Below, in pieces: positions 1 to 9,000 of a DNA stretch of 36,301 nucleotides. The stretch is from Fredinandcohnia quinoae. Lineage in GTDB: Bacteria; Bacillota; Bacilli; Bacillales; Bacillaceae_L. The DNA is taken from positions 1 to 36,301 of the forward strand of contig NZ_JAKTTI010000041.1 in assembly GCF_022427965.1 (NCBI RefSeq), read 5' to 3'. The number at the start of each line of letters is the position of its first letter. Position 1 is the first letter of the stretch. Under the pieces are notes generated by a model. It had not been told where the DNA came from and ran no database searches. It saw nothing but the letters and a program-made list of their open reading frames with translations. The translations under genes and the position numbers were made by a program.

Positions 1-46
1 CTGTAGTTGGATAGATACGGAATTTGTATGCCTTGTTGATTAGCAT
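1..46 (-). CDS. tnpB: TnpB N-terminus (IS200/IS605 family), cut by window edge
   Basis: Only the first 15 codons lie in the window. They read MLINKAYKFRIYPTT from the ATG at 46-44, which matches the usual N-terminus of IS605-family TnpB proteins. TnpB is known to be an RNA-guided nuclease encoded by these insertion sequences. An AGGTGA ribosome binding site lies a few bases upstream (about 53-58). The frame is open to the window edge, so it is not possible to tell whether the gene is intact or whether a tnpA accompanies it. The identification rests on this short motif alone. Confidence 0.7.
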   Translation of the reverse strand, partial: MLINKAYKFRIYPTT

Positions 47-240
47 TGTTTTCACCTCACCGAAGGGGAACATTTGTTCTAATTGTACCATACGGAAATC
101 ACTTTAGCTACCGCCAACAGACATTCATCTCCCCCTTATCGTTGCGCTGCGCCCATCACATGATTGAAGAGGGAGTCTTCTGTCGGAAAATGAAAAAATT
201 CCTACTACAAGATAGTATAGGATTTCTTTTGGCACGACTT
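47..240 (-). mobile_element. Probable end of the IS605-type element carrying tnpB
   Basis: This is the leader between the tnpB start and unrelated AT-rich DNA. It contains an imperfect inverted repeat, CTCCCCCTT (129-137) with AAGAGGGAG (167-175), enclosing a GCGC-rich loop. Ends of IS200/IS605 elements carry subterminal hairpins instead of inverted terminal repeats, so this fits the left end of the element. The exact boundary is not visible. Confidence 0.4.
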
Positions 241-390
241 CAATTAATCAACTATACTGTGTGTCCTTTGTTTAAATAAGACTTTAATTTTTATATATAA
301 ATCGTAATATTCAATTTATTAATTTTATATGATAGATTAATAGCAAGTTAGTTATTTTAGAAAATATAAGATTAAAAATGGTTTAAATAG

Positions 391-426
391 AGGAAGGGTA
401 TTGCAAATTTTACCCTTCCTATTTTT
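391..426 (+). terminator. Rho-independent terminator
   Basis: A perfect 10-bp stem, AGGAAGGGTA (391-400) with TACCCTTCCT (411-420), is separated by a 10-base loop and followed by ATTTTT. It lies just upstream of the lipoprotein gene, so it insulates that gene from upstream transcription or acts as a leader attenuator. The region from 240 to 390 is AT-rich and shows nothing else. Confidence 0.75.
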
Positions 427-450
427 ACCATACTTAATAGGGGAATCATA

Positions 451-831
451 GTGATAAATATTAATTACCAAAAAAGTAAGTTTATCATCCTTTTGCTATC
501 TATTTCATTATTATTAATCATTCTCACTGGGTGTATAAATGGTAACCCTACCCCAAAAGAATTACTAAAGAAGGATAATGTAGATATTTTTATGCTAGAT
601 GACATTGTTTTTTCTAATGCACAAAATATATCTAGGGTATATAAAAAAGATTATGTAGTGGGTAAAGAGATTGGTGAAATAAAGAAAAACTCAGACCAAG
701 CATATAATTTTAAAAACTCTACAGCAAATAAATTACCTATTGGAACTAAAATTTATGAGACAAATACTCATATATATATAGCGATTGTGGATGATAAAGA
801 AATCCCCTATCTTAAAATGGTCGAGGGATAA
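451..831 (+). CDS. Small putative lipoprotein
   Basis: The 126-residue protein starts at GTG, with AGGGGA (about 439-444) six bases upstream. A basic N-terminus (residues 1-11) is followed by a long hydrophobic stretch and the lipobox LTGC near residue 27, so it should be lipid-anchored on the outer face of the membrane. The mature part contains KLPIGTKIYE and IAIVDDKEIPYL, which resemble other uncharacterised Bacillus lipoproteins of similar size. No function can be assigned. It stands alone, with a dead insertion sequence immediately downstream. Confidence 0.7.
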   Translation: MININYQKSKFIILLLSISLLLIILTGCINGNPTPKELLKKDNVDIFMLDDIVFSNAQNISRVYKKDYVVGKEIGEIKKNSDQAYNFKNSTANKLPIGTKIYETNTHIYIAIVDDKEIPYLKMVEG

Positions 832-989
832 AATTCTGCTATCATTTGGATTCCTTATAGTAATTTTTAATAAACACGGAAATTCCTCAACCTGTACCTT
901 TTGATGTTAGTCTAAATAATGGACACAGTAAATCGGTAGAAATTATTGTATAATAACGTCTAACAATTTATTGATCGGGAGTGTCCAAT

Positions 990-1275
990 ATGACAAAAGG
1001 AAAGTAAGAGAAGGCATTTAAACTAGTCTATGTAAAGATGGTAGAAGTCGGAAAGAGAATAGCTGAGGGGGCACGTGAATTAAATATCTCAGAATAGACT
1101 CTACACAATTGGTAAAAAAATTCAGTGAAGATAAGGATAGTGCTTTCGTAGGAAGTGGTAATTTAAAACCCGATGATGAAGCGGTACGGGATCCTGAAAA
1201 GAGACTACTTGATTTGGAAGAGGAGAACGCTATCTTAAAAAAGGCTATGGACATCTTTGCAAAAAACCAGAAGTA
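990..1275 (+). pseudogene. IS3-family OrfA remnant
   Basis: The frame from the ATG at 990 begins MTKGK then hits a stop. It continues with an HTH-like segment (KRIAEGARELNIS), a second stop after NISE, and then a frameshift. The end, LLDLEEENAILKKAMDIF, is the leucine-zipper region typical of IS3-family OrfA. At least two nonsense codons and one frameshift mean no functional protein can be made. Confidence 0.75.
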
Positions 1276-1861
1276 ATTTATTGGTTCATAGAAGAACATA
1301 GACACAAGTTTCCTGTGGAGAAGATGTGCGATGTACTAGGTGTTTCAAAAAGTGGATTTTATGCATGGAAAAGGTGTTCGAAGAGTGCTCAAAAAATACG
1401 TAAAGAAAAACTAACCACAGAAAATAATAAGACACATATGGAATCTAGAAACATTTATGGCAGCCCTAAAATCACAAAGGAATTAAGCAGTAAAGGAATA
1501 CCTGTTTCTTAGAAAACGTTGACTAGAATTATGCAAGAAGAATAAGGCTTTGAGATTAGTGGGCCGATGACAATAGGACTAGTCATAACTGCTTTAAAGA
1601 GAGCCATGGTAGCACAGAATCCAATTCCAGGGCTTATTCATCATTCTAATCAGGGAAGTCTTAACAACGAGTATGAGTAGAAAAGGAAATTGTTACGATA
1701 ATGCTCGTATTGAATCATTTCATAGTGTTATCAAGAAGGAACTAATATTTCACAATAAATACAAAACACGTGCAGAAGCAGTTAAAACGTTCCCTCAATA
1801 TAAAGTTAAGGGGAGGCCATGCAGGAGAACTACAACGAGGAAGATCAAGAGCCGCCCTTGA
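1276..1861 (+). pseudogene. IS3-family OrfB (DDE transposase) remnant
   Basis: The N-terminal part reads EEHRHKFPVEKMCDVLGVSKSGFYAW, followed by IYGSPKITKEL, characteristic of the HTH_21 region of IS3-family OrfB. A stop follows GIPVS. Part of the rve catalytic core is deleted, and the later segment with MSRKGNCYDNARIESF (the catalytic glutamate region) is in another frame. The gene is clearly dead. Confidence 0.8.
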
Positions 1862-2005
1862 AAACGAATACCTAAACCGGAAATTACCCCTCCAAATAAA
1901 AAGGGACTTTTTCAGTACCCTCTTACAATACATAGATCATCTTCTTAACGCTGCTAAGTCTTTTTTTACATTAACCTTTCAGGGGTACAGATTATTTTTT
2001 ATTTT

Positions 2006-2239
2006 TTATGAATTGAAAGCTACCCATACTTTATATCTATTTTTATTGAAATTTGTATAAACTCTGCATTCGTTTATTGATGCCATTCTAAAAGCTAAGG
2101 AATATGCTATTTTGCAATCAGGAGTATCGTATCCATCGTAAATTCTACCATACATTTCATTTACTATTGAATCGGCCCAGATTTCAGCTTCATATAGAGT
2201 TTCAAAAATTATATCTTCAATTTTCCATTTAATAGTCAT
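2006..2239 (-). CDS. Hypothetical protein, 77 residues
   Basis: I do not recognise this protein. It is small and slightly acidic, without a signal peptide or membrane segment, and begins MTIKWKIEDIIFETLYEAE. It starts three bases after the stop of the secreted-protein gene to its right, so the two probably form one transcript. That coupling is the main reason to accept it. It could be a cytosolic partner of the secreted protein, but nothing in the sequence shows this. Confidence 0.5.
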   Translation of the reverse strand: MTIKWKIEDIIFETLYEAEIWADSIVNEMYGRIYDGYDTPDCKIAYSLAFRMASINECRVYTNFNKNRYKVWVAFNS

Positions 2240-2242
2240 GTC

Positions 2243-2773
2243 TTAACTTACCCTACATTTTAATTCAATAGAAGTAACTTCCCAATAGTTTTGTATTGAT
2301 GATGCAGTAAAATGAAAGTAAACTAAATCATATTTTTTAAGGGTTCCGCCTCCACCGATTCCTTTAAACTGATAGTTTTTCATACTGCCGTGAAAATTAT
2401 AGGATGGACTATTTGTATGGGGTGCATATGGTGGATTTATATCTTTATTATTAACCCTGGCAGTTTTTAGTTCTACTTTTACTTGTGAACCAAATTTAGT
2501 TCGAGCGGACTCTTTTATTCTGAATCCCCATTGTAATGAACGTGTTGTACTATCGACAGCTGCTGCTTGCATGTTTACATATAAATCTCCATCACTACTT
2601 AAAAAACTTCTTTCACAGCTTAGAATCCCATCACCTGGATCAATATCAGTAAGCTCTATATCAGTAGCCTCTAAATTAAGCTCTATATCATTTGGTTCTT
2701 CAGCATTGGCAGGTGTAATAAGTGAACCCACCATCATTATTAATACAAAAAGAAATATAGCTATTTTTTTCAT
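2243..2773 (-). CDS. Putative secreted protein with signal peptide
   Basis: The start is the ATG at 2773 (MKKIAIFLFVLIMMVGSL), because GAGGGAGAGGGTG lies directly upstream. A TTG 18 bases earlier would overlap that ribosome binding site. The 176-residue product has a classic Sec signal peptide with probable cleavage after PANA. Next comes an acidic region with repeated DIEL motifs, then a mixed, probably beta-rich domain. No domain is recognised. A promoter lies just upstream (2811-2839), and the 77-residue gene follows in the same operon. Confidence 0.65.
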   Translation of the reverse strand: MKKIAIFLFVLIMMVGSLITPANAEEPNDIELNLEATDIELTDIDPGDGILSCERSFLSSDGDLYVNMQAAAVDSTTRSLQWGFRIKESARTKFGSQVKVELKTARVNNKDINPPYAPHTNSPSYNFHGSMKNYQFKGIGGGGTLKKYDLVYFHFTASSIQNYWEVTSIELKCRVS

Positions 2774-2810
2774 TTTCACCCTCTCCCTCAACAGTTTTCA
2801 CTACAAGGAT

Positions 2811-2839
2811 ATTCTACCATTAGTAACATATATTAACAA
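2811..2839 (-). promoter_or_regulatory. Sigma-A type promoter of the secreted-protein operon
   Basis: On the minus strand, TTGTTA (-35, 2839-2834) is separated by 17 bases from TAGAAT (-10, 2816-2811), about 40 bp upstream of the ATG at 2773. Spacing is ideal and each hexamer matches the consensus at four or five of six positions. Confidence 0.55.
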
Positions 2840-2929
2840 TATAAAACTATTAATAATCTAAGTATAATACTTTAATTTAGATCGTATATTACACAAATTT
2901 GTGGAAAACACATATTGTTTTGGAAAAGG

Positions 2930-3363
2930 AAATGAGACCTGTTACAATTTATTCCTTGTCCGATAATATTAAACTAACAGAGGGTTTTCTTGACGAGACC
3001 TCTACATCTTTGGAAAGAGATATTGAATTGAAAATAAGCAGGCAAGAGTTATTTTAAGCTTGCATGGAACAAAGTATAATTACCAGTGTCGACTACGAGT
3101 ATGTCAATGTAACAAAAGACATCAAAATTGTTTTTTACAGCATGGATGAAATCAATGAATTATACAATGAGCATAAGGAGGCTAATCCAAAATGGATATC
3201 GATAACGGCAATAATTCCTCAAAGCATTCGGAGCATCAGAATTTCGAAATTAGCGATGGAACCTCTAAGAAGAACAGTACAAAGATTGACGTATTACAGC
3301 AAGTCATTAAGAACAAAGACAAATCAGAGAATTAAGAGAAGAAAGAGCAAAAAAGGCAGATAA
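2930..3363 (+). pseudogene. Possible decayed reading frame, unknown identity
   Basis: An ATG at about 2930 opens a 42-codon frame that ends in TAA at 3056-3058. The same frame reopens at the ATG at 3064 for 99 codons and ends in a very basic tail (RIKRRKSKKGR). Reading through the stop gives one continuous frame, and the tail looks different in the neighbouring frame, so a nonsense mutation plus a late frameshift is possible. I recognise no family. The whole stretch may also be non-coding. Confidence 0.25.
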
Positions 3364-3508
3364 GAATGGAAGGTTCTACTATTTCATGGTTTTTGGCTGT
3401 ATCAAAAAAATTCTATGTATAAACAGGAATTTGATATTAAATAAGAAATTTGATGCATTGATAGCTTTGAAAGAAAGATATACCGTTTATAAAAAAGTTG
3501 CACTTTTT

Positions 3509-3545
3509 TACCCCTTTAGATTTTTTTCAAAAGGGGTATTTTTAT
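3509..3545 (+). terminator. Rho-independent terminator
   Basis: The stem TACCCCTTT (3509-3517) pairs with AAAGGGGTA (3530-3538) and is followed by a T-rich tail. It may belong to the decayed reading frame upstream. Confidence 0.7.
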
Positions 3546-3849
3546 ATTTCGAGTTGATTTCCGTATGAAAAGGGACAAGTCTTTGAGCAAACTTTATTCA
3601 AATTAAACACTTTTATCCGCTTATTAACATATTACAATAGAAAAAATCGATATGAATATGTTCATACCGATTTTCGTTTTCGAAATTTTAATGTACTTTC
3701 TTTTCTTTCTAGATAACCCTTTTTTTAGCGCTCAACTTCCCATACCAAATAGGGTGATTGCATTGTAACCCCAGTAGCAATACCATTATACTATATTAGG
3801 TAATAGACCCAATTTTTGTTATATATTATTACAAGATAAGATGTTTTCA

Positions 3850-3878
3850 TTTTCAACAATTTTCAAAAAATTTATAAT
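3850..3878 (+). promoter_or_regulatory. Promoter for the HTH-like gene
   Basis: TTTTCA (3850-3855) and TATAAT (3873-3878) are 17 bases apart. The ribosome binding site AAAGGAGA (about 3884-3891) and the ATG at 3899 follow. The -10 is perfect and the -35 is weak. Confidence 0.5.
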
Positions 3879-3898
3879 AAGAAAAAGGAGATTATTTA

Positions 3899-4276
3899 AT
3901 GTTAGAAATTAAGTTAGAGGATAATATCGCTATATTACAAAACAAGTATCAAATGTCAGACGATTTAATTAACAAGATTCTATTTACTAACGATTTGAAG
4001 AATACTTATCTACCTATAGAAATAAGCACTCTCTTGGCTCGAATTGAAGATATCAATGAAACACAAAGAGTGTATTATGTACTTGACTTAATGCACAGAA
4101 ATTTAGGTATGAGTAAGGCTACATTAGCTGCGTTTGGTGGAGTAGATACGAAAGACTTTGAAGAGTTTCTGAACAATCCAGAATCTTTAAATGAAAAGAA
4201 AAAGTTTGTATTAGCTGTCAGAATAATGTTTCTACATTTTGTATTAAAAGGGAAGTATACTAATGAAATTGATTAA
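3899..4276 (+). CDS. Small HTH-like protein, function unknown
   Basis: A 125-residue soluble, largely helical protein with a good ribosome binding site and promoter. The segment LGMSKATLAAFGGVDTKDFEEFL (about residues 64-86) looks like a helix-turn-helix, so DNA binding is plausible. No enzymatic motif or membrane segment is seen. It is monocistronic, and a terminator lies about 240 bp downstream. It may have been cargo of element A or part of the chromosome before insertion; the left boundary of A is not visible, so this is open. Confidence 0.6.
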   Translation: MLEIKLEDNIAILQNKYQMSDDLINKILFTNDLKNTYLPIEISTLLARIEDINETQRVYYVLDLMHRNLGMSKATLAAFGGVDTKDFEEFLNNPESLNEKKKFVLAVRIMFLHFVLKGKYTNEID

Positions 4277-4511
4277 AAATCGGTATTTGTAATAGTTTTT
4301 CTTCAACTTTATATAATTTGAAGATGAAATTTCCAACCAGTGGACTAGGGAATCTCGAGAATATAGTGTCACCACAAGGTGAAACAGAAAAAACTGAATG
4401 GCATATAATTCTAAAATCTGCTGGTTCATGTCCTAGTACATTCTATTGGATAAAAATTATATGTTCCATACCATTGCTGATATATTGATTGAATTTAATA
4501 AACCTTCTGTA

Positions 4512-4550
4512 ATAGGGCGCTTTTCTTTAGTAAGAAGGCGTCTTTTTTAT
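4512..4550 (+). terminator. Terminator-like hairpin
   Basis: GGCGCTTTTCTT pairs with AAGAAGGCGTC through one U.G pair and a single bulge, with loop TAGT, and is followed by TTTTTTAT. It could terminate the HTH-like gene. The stretch 4277-4511 holds no convincing gene. Confidence 0.55.
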
Positions 4551-4582
4551 ATGCTCCTACACGAAATATTGTGAATTTTTTA

Positions 4583-4730
4583 CTTAAACTATAGCGTGCG
4601 TTAATCCGATAATCATGCGATTTTTATAAAAAAGTTTGATCATTTTCCACCTATGTTATTCAAGAATAGAGCCCGATTGTGGATGAACTTAAAACTATAC
4701 CTTGTTGAACTATCCTGCCAATAGTTTAAG
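4583..4730. repeat. MITE-like segment with 10-bp inverted ends
   Basis: CTTAAACTAT at 4583-4592 is the exact inverse of ATAGTTTAAG at 4721-4730, bounding about 148 bp with no coding capacity. It lies within 25 bp of the point where the element A tniQ gene is truncated. The interior (for example CCTTGTTGAACTATCCTGCC) resembles sequence I recall as recurring in Bacillaceae intergenic regions, but that is memory and not a search. No target duplication was identified. Confidence 0.3.
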
Positions 4731-4750
4731 CGCATTTCTTCCCATCAGAA

Positions 4751-5497
4751 TTAATTATTAAATTGAGAAATGTCAAGAAAATTAAACTCTTTTGAGCTTA
4801 AATTACTTTTTTGAGCAGATTTTATAAATCTAGCAAAACAAGTAATTAAATACACCGAAATATCAAAATTCATTTCTTCTAAATAATTATTTTTAAACCC
4901 AGCCGTTTCATTAATTATCTTTGAGGCCAAGAACTTTGCAAAAATTGTATTTTCATTTGATATAAAAACTGGGTTACTGTTTTTTAATTCAAAACCACAT
5001 TTACAAATACCTAAAGGGACATTCCTCACATTTATTTTACAATCGCACTGAGGGCATTTATTAATTATTAAACAGCTATGTATATCGCAAACAGTATAAA
5101 TTGTTAACTCCCAAATCTTACGAAAATAGACACTTTCATTAAGACATATTGGACATACTTTATTATATTTTCTGCTATAGAGTGCATTTGCTTTTAAATA
5201 ACTTTTTAACGATCCATTTTTTACTTCGAGGTTAAGATCACCAAATTGAGGAAAATAAGTTAAGCTCCAAAGCTATTGTTCAGAAATATCTGTTAAATTA
5301 CTTAAACTAGTCAAACTTATTCTTGATGGAGCAATTTTATCAGTATATTCGATCGCAACATCATTTTTCATAGTTAATCCAGCTTTAATATATATCCAAC
5401 TAAAGTGATCATAACTGTTAAGAGTGGTTAACCGAGATATATAACCACTTAAACTTTCATCATAAAAGGGACTAGGTCGTATTAGAAGTTTATCCAT
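4751..5497 (-). pseudogene. tniQ: tniQ pseudogene of element A (relative of tniQ2)
   Basis: The ATG at 5497 follows a GGAGTG ribosome binding site. The N-terminus has FYDESLSGYISRLTT, closely matching FDESLEGYIARLTT of the intact tniQ2. An amber codon at 5273-5275 interrupts the gene, but the same frame continues with LWSLTYFPQFG (LWDLTFHNQFG in tniQ2) and the full zinc-finger region, CPICLNESVYFRKIW then CDIHSC and CPQC. The frame ends at 4751, about 250 codons in, against 620 in the intact homologue. One nonsense mutation plus a C-terminal truncation inactivate it. Homology of this gene to tniQ2, rather than tniQ1, links tniQ2 to the minJ site. Confidence 0.88.
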
Positions 5498-5517
5498 TTA
5501 ACACACTCCATTAAAAA

Positions 5518-5560
5518 ATCCAACTACAAGCCGCCAATATCAGTAGTTGGGTTTTTTAGT
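5518..5560. terminator. Bidirectional terminator inside element A right end
   Basis: CCAACTAC (5520-5527) pairs with GTAGTTGG (5543-5550), with T-runs on both strands. It lies between the end sites and the tniQ start, so it would stop transcription entering from minJ. Element B has an equivalent hairpin with different sequence at the same place. Confidence 0.7.
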
Positions 5561-5577
5561 CTACGAATTATTAAATT

Positions 5578-5646
5578 ATTCCGATTAATTATGAATTTCA
5601 TTCCGGAGAATTATGAACAGATTCCGATTAACTATGAAAAACTACA
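5578..5646 (-). repeat. Three TnsB-type end sites, element A right end
   Basis: ATTCCGATTAATTATG (5578-5593), ATTCCGGAGAATTATG (5600-5615) and ATTCCGATTAACTATG (5621-5636) are spaced 22 and 21 bp apart, two helical turns, as at the element B right end. The terminus is 5646 by alignment with B. Confidence 0.85.
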
Positions 5647-5650
5647 CTAC
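5646..5650. repeat. Target-site duplication of element B, left copy
   Basis: ACTAC immediately precedes the TGTAATTTTT terminus. The identical pentamer follows the right terminus at 28438-28442. Five-base duplication is the rule for Tn7-family transposition. Confidence 0.92.
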
Positions 5651-5783
5651 TGTAATTTTTCATAATTTATCGGAATGTATTGTTGATAAATCAATGTTTC
5701 TGTAATTAAGTTTTTTCATAATTCTCTGGAAGGTAGGATCATCTGCTTTAGCGAGACAAAGGTTTTTCATAATTAATCGGAAT
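5651..5783 (+). repeat. Three TnsB-type end sites, element B left end
   Basis: CATAATTTATCGGAAT (5661-5676), CATAATTCTCTGGAAG (5717-5732) and CATAATTAATCGGAAT (5768-5783), each preceded by a T-run, are 56 and 51 bp apart. Widely spaced sites are typical of Tn7 left ends. The middle copy is the most degenerate. Confidence 0.88.
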
Positions 5784-6061
5784 AAATTTATCCTTCAATT
5801 TAAAACTTTACGTATCCTTTATTTAAGTGAGAGGGATCAATCTCTTGATTTCAAAAACCTTTTATACTTATTTTTAGAGTACAGAATGTCATTTTGAAAA
5901 AAGTTAGATTAAAATGAATTCCTTATTTACGATCTATATCTTTTAATAGAATACTGATATTTAAAAGACGCATTTCATGTTTGAAATGCGCCTGATTACT
6001 TGTAGTGAACAAAGATAAGTTAGATTCAAGGATAGGTTGATACTCCAATTATTATCATAAG
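5784..6061. other. Non-coding stretch between left end and KAP gene
   Basis: AT-rich, with no convincing reading frame. The only recognisable structure is the terminator of the KAP gene at 5955-5991. Confidence 0.5.
5955..5991 (-). terminator. Terminator of the KAP NTPase gene
   Basis: On the minus strand, GCGCATTTCA (5991-5982) pairs with TGAAATGCGT (5977-5968), followed by CTTTTAAAT. It lies about 70 bp beyond the KAP stop codon and just inside the transposon left end. Confidence 0.7.
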
Positions 6062-9000
6062 TTAAGCCAGTATTGTATTCCTCCAACCAAATTTATCCTT
6101 CGCTTCATATACAAGTTCTTTGAACTCTTTATTGTCTTCTAAAATTAGAATCCTCTTTCTAATTTCCTTTATTTCAGCTTTATTCTTATCTCTTCTTGGA
6201 TAAAATTTTGTTATTAATTTTATAGCTATCTTTGTACGATCATCTTTAAAAGTAAATAACTTTTCCACATCTGATAAATCCGGTAGTTGCAAATCATCCC
6301 TAACCTGAATCCCATAATCAAAGGCTAAACACCTCCACTTACTTAAACCTTTCTCATTAAAGAAATTTACACTCTCAATTAACCATTGGTTGAGTAACAC
6401 CTTGTCTACTCTAATTATTATTGCCCTCATAATTGAAAATTTAATTTCATCTTCAATGATATAATCTTTTAGTTCTGAAATATAGATAAGTTCGGGATGG
6501 TCCTCAATGTGTTTCACTAAAAGTATTTCTTTTTCTTCTTCAATCCTACTTGTGAATTCTATTCTTTCATCCCTAGAGAAATAACCCCATCTTTTAATAA
6601 TATTTGAAAGATGTGTACTATCTTTAGTTTCACCATATTTAATTATAAGTTGATTAAATTCGTTATTACTTAATGAAATAACATTTGAAGCTTTTGATAT
6701 GAATTCACTTATTATATCCGAATCTAGAATTTCAAAAATAGATATCTTTACATTGCTATTCGATATAGAATTCACGTTTATTAACTTACTCAATATTTGT
6801 TCCATCATACTTTGATGATTACATTTGTTATAAATTAATTTAAACGCGCTATTAACAAATAAACTTATATTTCCACGGTAGGGTTTTGCTCCAAAATTAT
6901 GCGGTGTATCATTATAAGGAATAATTCTTTCAAGCGAGTTTATTAAGACATCCCAGACATCTTTTTGGTCTCTATATAGCTCGAAATATATCTCCAATTT
7001 ATCATAGTATTTATTCCCAGTACCGCTCCATTTAAACCACCAATCAACCTCACTTTCAACCCCAAACCAAGTATCTTTCTGTTCTCTAGCAAGTTTTAGC
7101 CATTCTCTTGATTCCCGTATCAGCCTTAGAAAAGCTATATTAGAGGTACTCTGATCCTGTTCAAATACATTATTAGTAGACTTCTCCATAAAGGTCTCTA
7201 TGTCCTCTGAACTATATATATCCACACTACTAATAATTATATTAAGCATTTGTTCATTCAACTCTGTCTCACTAAAATCATAATTATATAATGAAAACTT
7301 TTTTACAGCATTAGTGTTATTAAAGTAATTTAATAAGGCTAAAAGATTTTGATTATTTTTATGCTTAACTCTTGCCTTCAGGTTTTCGTAAATTTCGTCA
7401 TAAATATCTTCATCATTATTAAAATTTGAAAGAACATCACCTAATAATTTTAATTCATACTTTTCGCATATGTTGAAATATCTAGTTTTAATTAGAGAAA
7501 TAAGGTCTTTAAGTGGTTCTGATTCCTGATTATCTTCAAAAAGTTCTAGCCAAACTCCAACAACACCCTTTAACTGATTTGACTCTATAAATCTATATTT
7601 GATTAAAAATGTATTAATTATTTTTACATCAATTATCTGGTTGGTCTTCTCCTTTACACTAAGTAGCCAGTCGGATAACATAAATCCAAACGTTAATCGT
7701 TTTACTTCCTTAGAGTACAGCTCGTCGTATATCTCTTCATCCTCGTCTTCAATTTCATCAATTTTTGTTATTAATGAAAGGCAGTTCATCAAGGAGGAAG
7801 TCCATGGGATACTATTGACCAGAGGGTGATCAATAGGTAATTCTAGTATTTGGTTTGGTACGTAATAAACATCCTTTGCCTGCTCACCAATTTGAACTGA
7901 ATATTCGGCATAAAGACTGCTAATGTCTTTAATTTGCAACTTCTCAACTAAATCTGGAAACTCTATATTTGCCTGTAATAAGTTAAGAAATTTTTCTTCC
8001 GTATTATATATTAGTTCTCCAAAGGTCCTCCAAATACTTAAATGATTAACAACTTTATTGAATACTTGCAAACTTTCTTTTATGTCATGTTCTGTAATTA
8101 AATTTAGATTTAACCTAATTAATTCTTGTAATCTTATCTTATCATTTTCATCAAATACATCTATTGCTTTGTGATCTTTGAAAATTATAGAAAAAACATT
8201 TTTACAATCAAGATTAGAACTTATATCTGTAAATACTGATGTAAATACATATCGTAAATCACTTGATTGGACTTTTGTTGCTTGCTCCTTAAAAGCAGTC
8301 CATTGACCATTCAAAATGTGCTTTTTTAATAATTCGAGGTCGGCTCTACCTGTGAGTGGATTTAACTCCACATTATTAAAATATATAAATGGTCTTGGAT
8401 CTTCGGGAAGTATATGCTCCACTCTTGATAAGAAGCCCGATAGATTGTCAAAGTTACTAATTTTATTCCTATATTTCTCTTTTGTTGATGTCTCATACAT
8501 ATCTAGCACTAAAAAGGGATTTTCAATAATTAAATTATAAAAATCACTATAATCTGTTTTAAGTACTGAGAACACCGCTATTTCTCTAGGGTGTAGTGTT
8601 AGAAAACTCCTACTTTGATTAACTTCATCTCTCTTTTTAGCTAGCTCCCAATCGGTTGCAAAAGTATTTATATTTTTTTTTACATGTCTTGGGGTTAGGA
8701 CTTCTGGATGAATTAAAATTGATAAGAGTTCTTTGTAGTATTCTTTATTTTCTTTAAACCAAAGTATTTCATTATTCTCTAAAAGTGTTTGAGAATATCT
8801 CCACATATTAGACGGTTCTAGCTTAGGTAATCTTACTGTTATATCAAAAGTCTTATTTAAGTACTCTTTAACATCAAAAATATCATCCATTTCTTTCTTT
8901 TCAAAAGCTTCATTAAGTTCCCTCTTTAGAACTTCTTCATCACAGGGAATAATAAACGCACAACGATTTGAATCAAGGAATGTTTTAATTGTGTTAAGAG

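Larger units (their letters stand above)
918..1922 (+). mobile_element. Decayed IS3-family insertion sequence
   Basis: A relic with an orfA-like then an orfB-like reading frame. The left end near TGGACACAG (918) is plausible for this family. The right end is put near 1922 only because GGGACTTTTTCAGTACCC resembles a mutated partner of the left end. No clear target duplication was found. Internal stops, a frameshift and a deletion make it non-functional. Confidence 0.65.
3364..3898. other. Intergenic region with two terminator-like hairpins
   Basis: No convincing gene is seen here. It contains a plus-strand terminator (3509-3545), a second hairpin (about 3643-3680; stem AAATCGRTATGAA) that folds best on the minus strand and is followed there by a T-run, and the promoter and leader of the gene at 3899. 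Confidence 0.5.
4751..5646 (-). mobile_element. Right-end remnant of an older Tn7-like element (element A)
   Basis: This stretch contains a broken tniQ2-like gene and, at 5578-5646, a transposon right end organised exactly like that of element B: three sites at 5578, 5600 and 5621, and a terminus ending GAAAAACTACA at 5646. The terminal 26 bp match B at 23 of 26 positions. The left end was not found in the window, so the element is either longer than the visible part or deleted. Its last base is also the first base of the ACTAC duplication made by element B. Confidence 0.8.

Noticed and set aside
46-279. 77-codon plus-strand frame
   Set aside because: It runs opposite to the tnpB leader and across the IS end, has no ribosome binding site, and its translation has no protein-like features.
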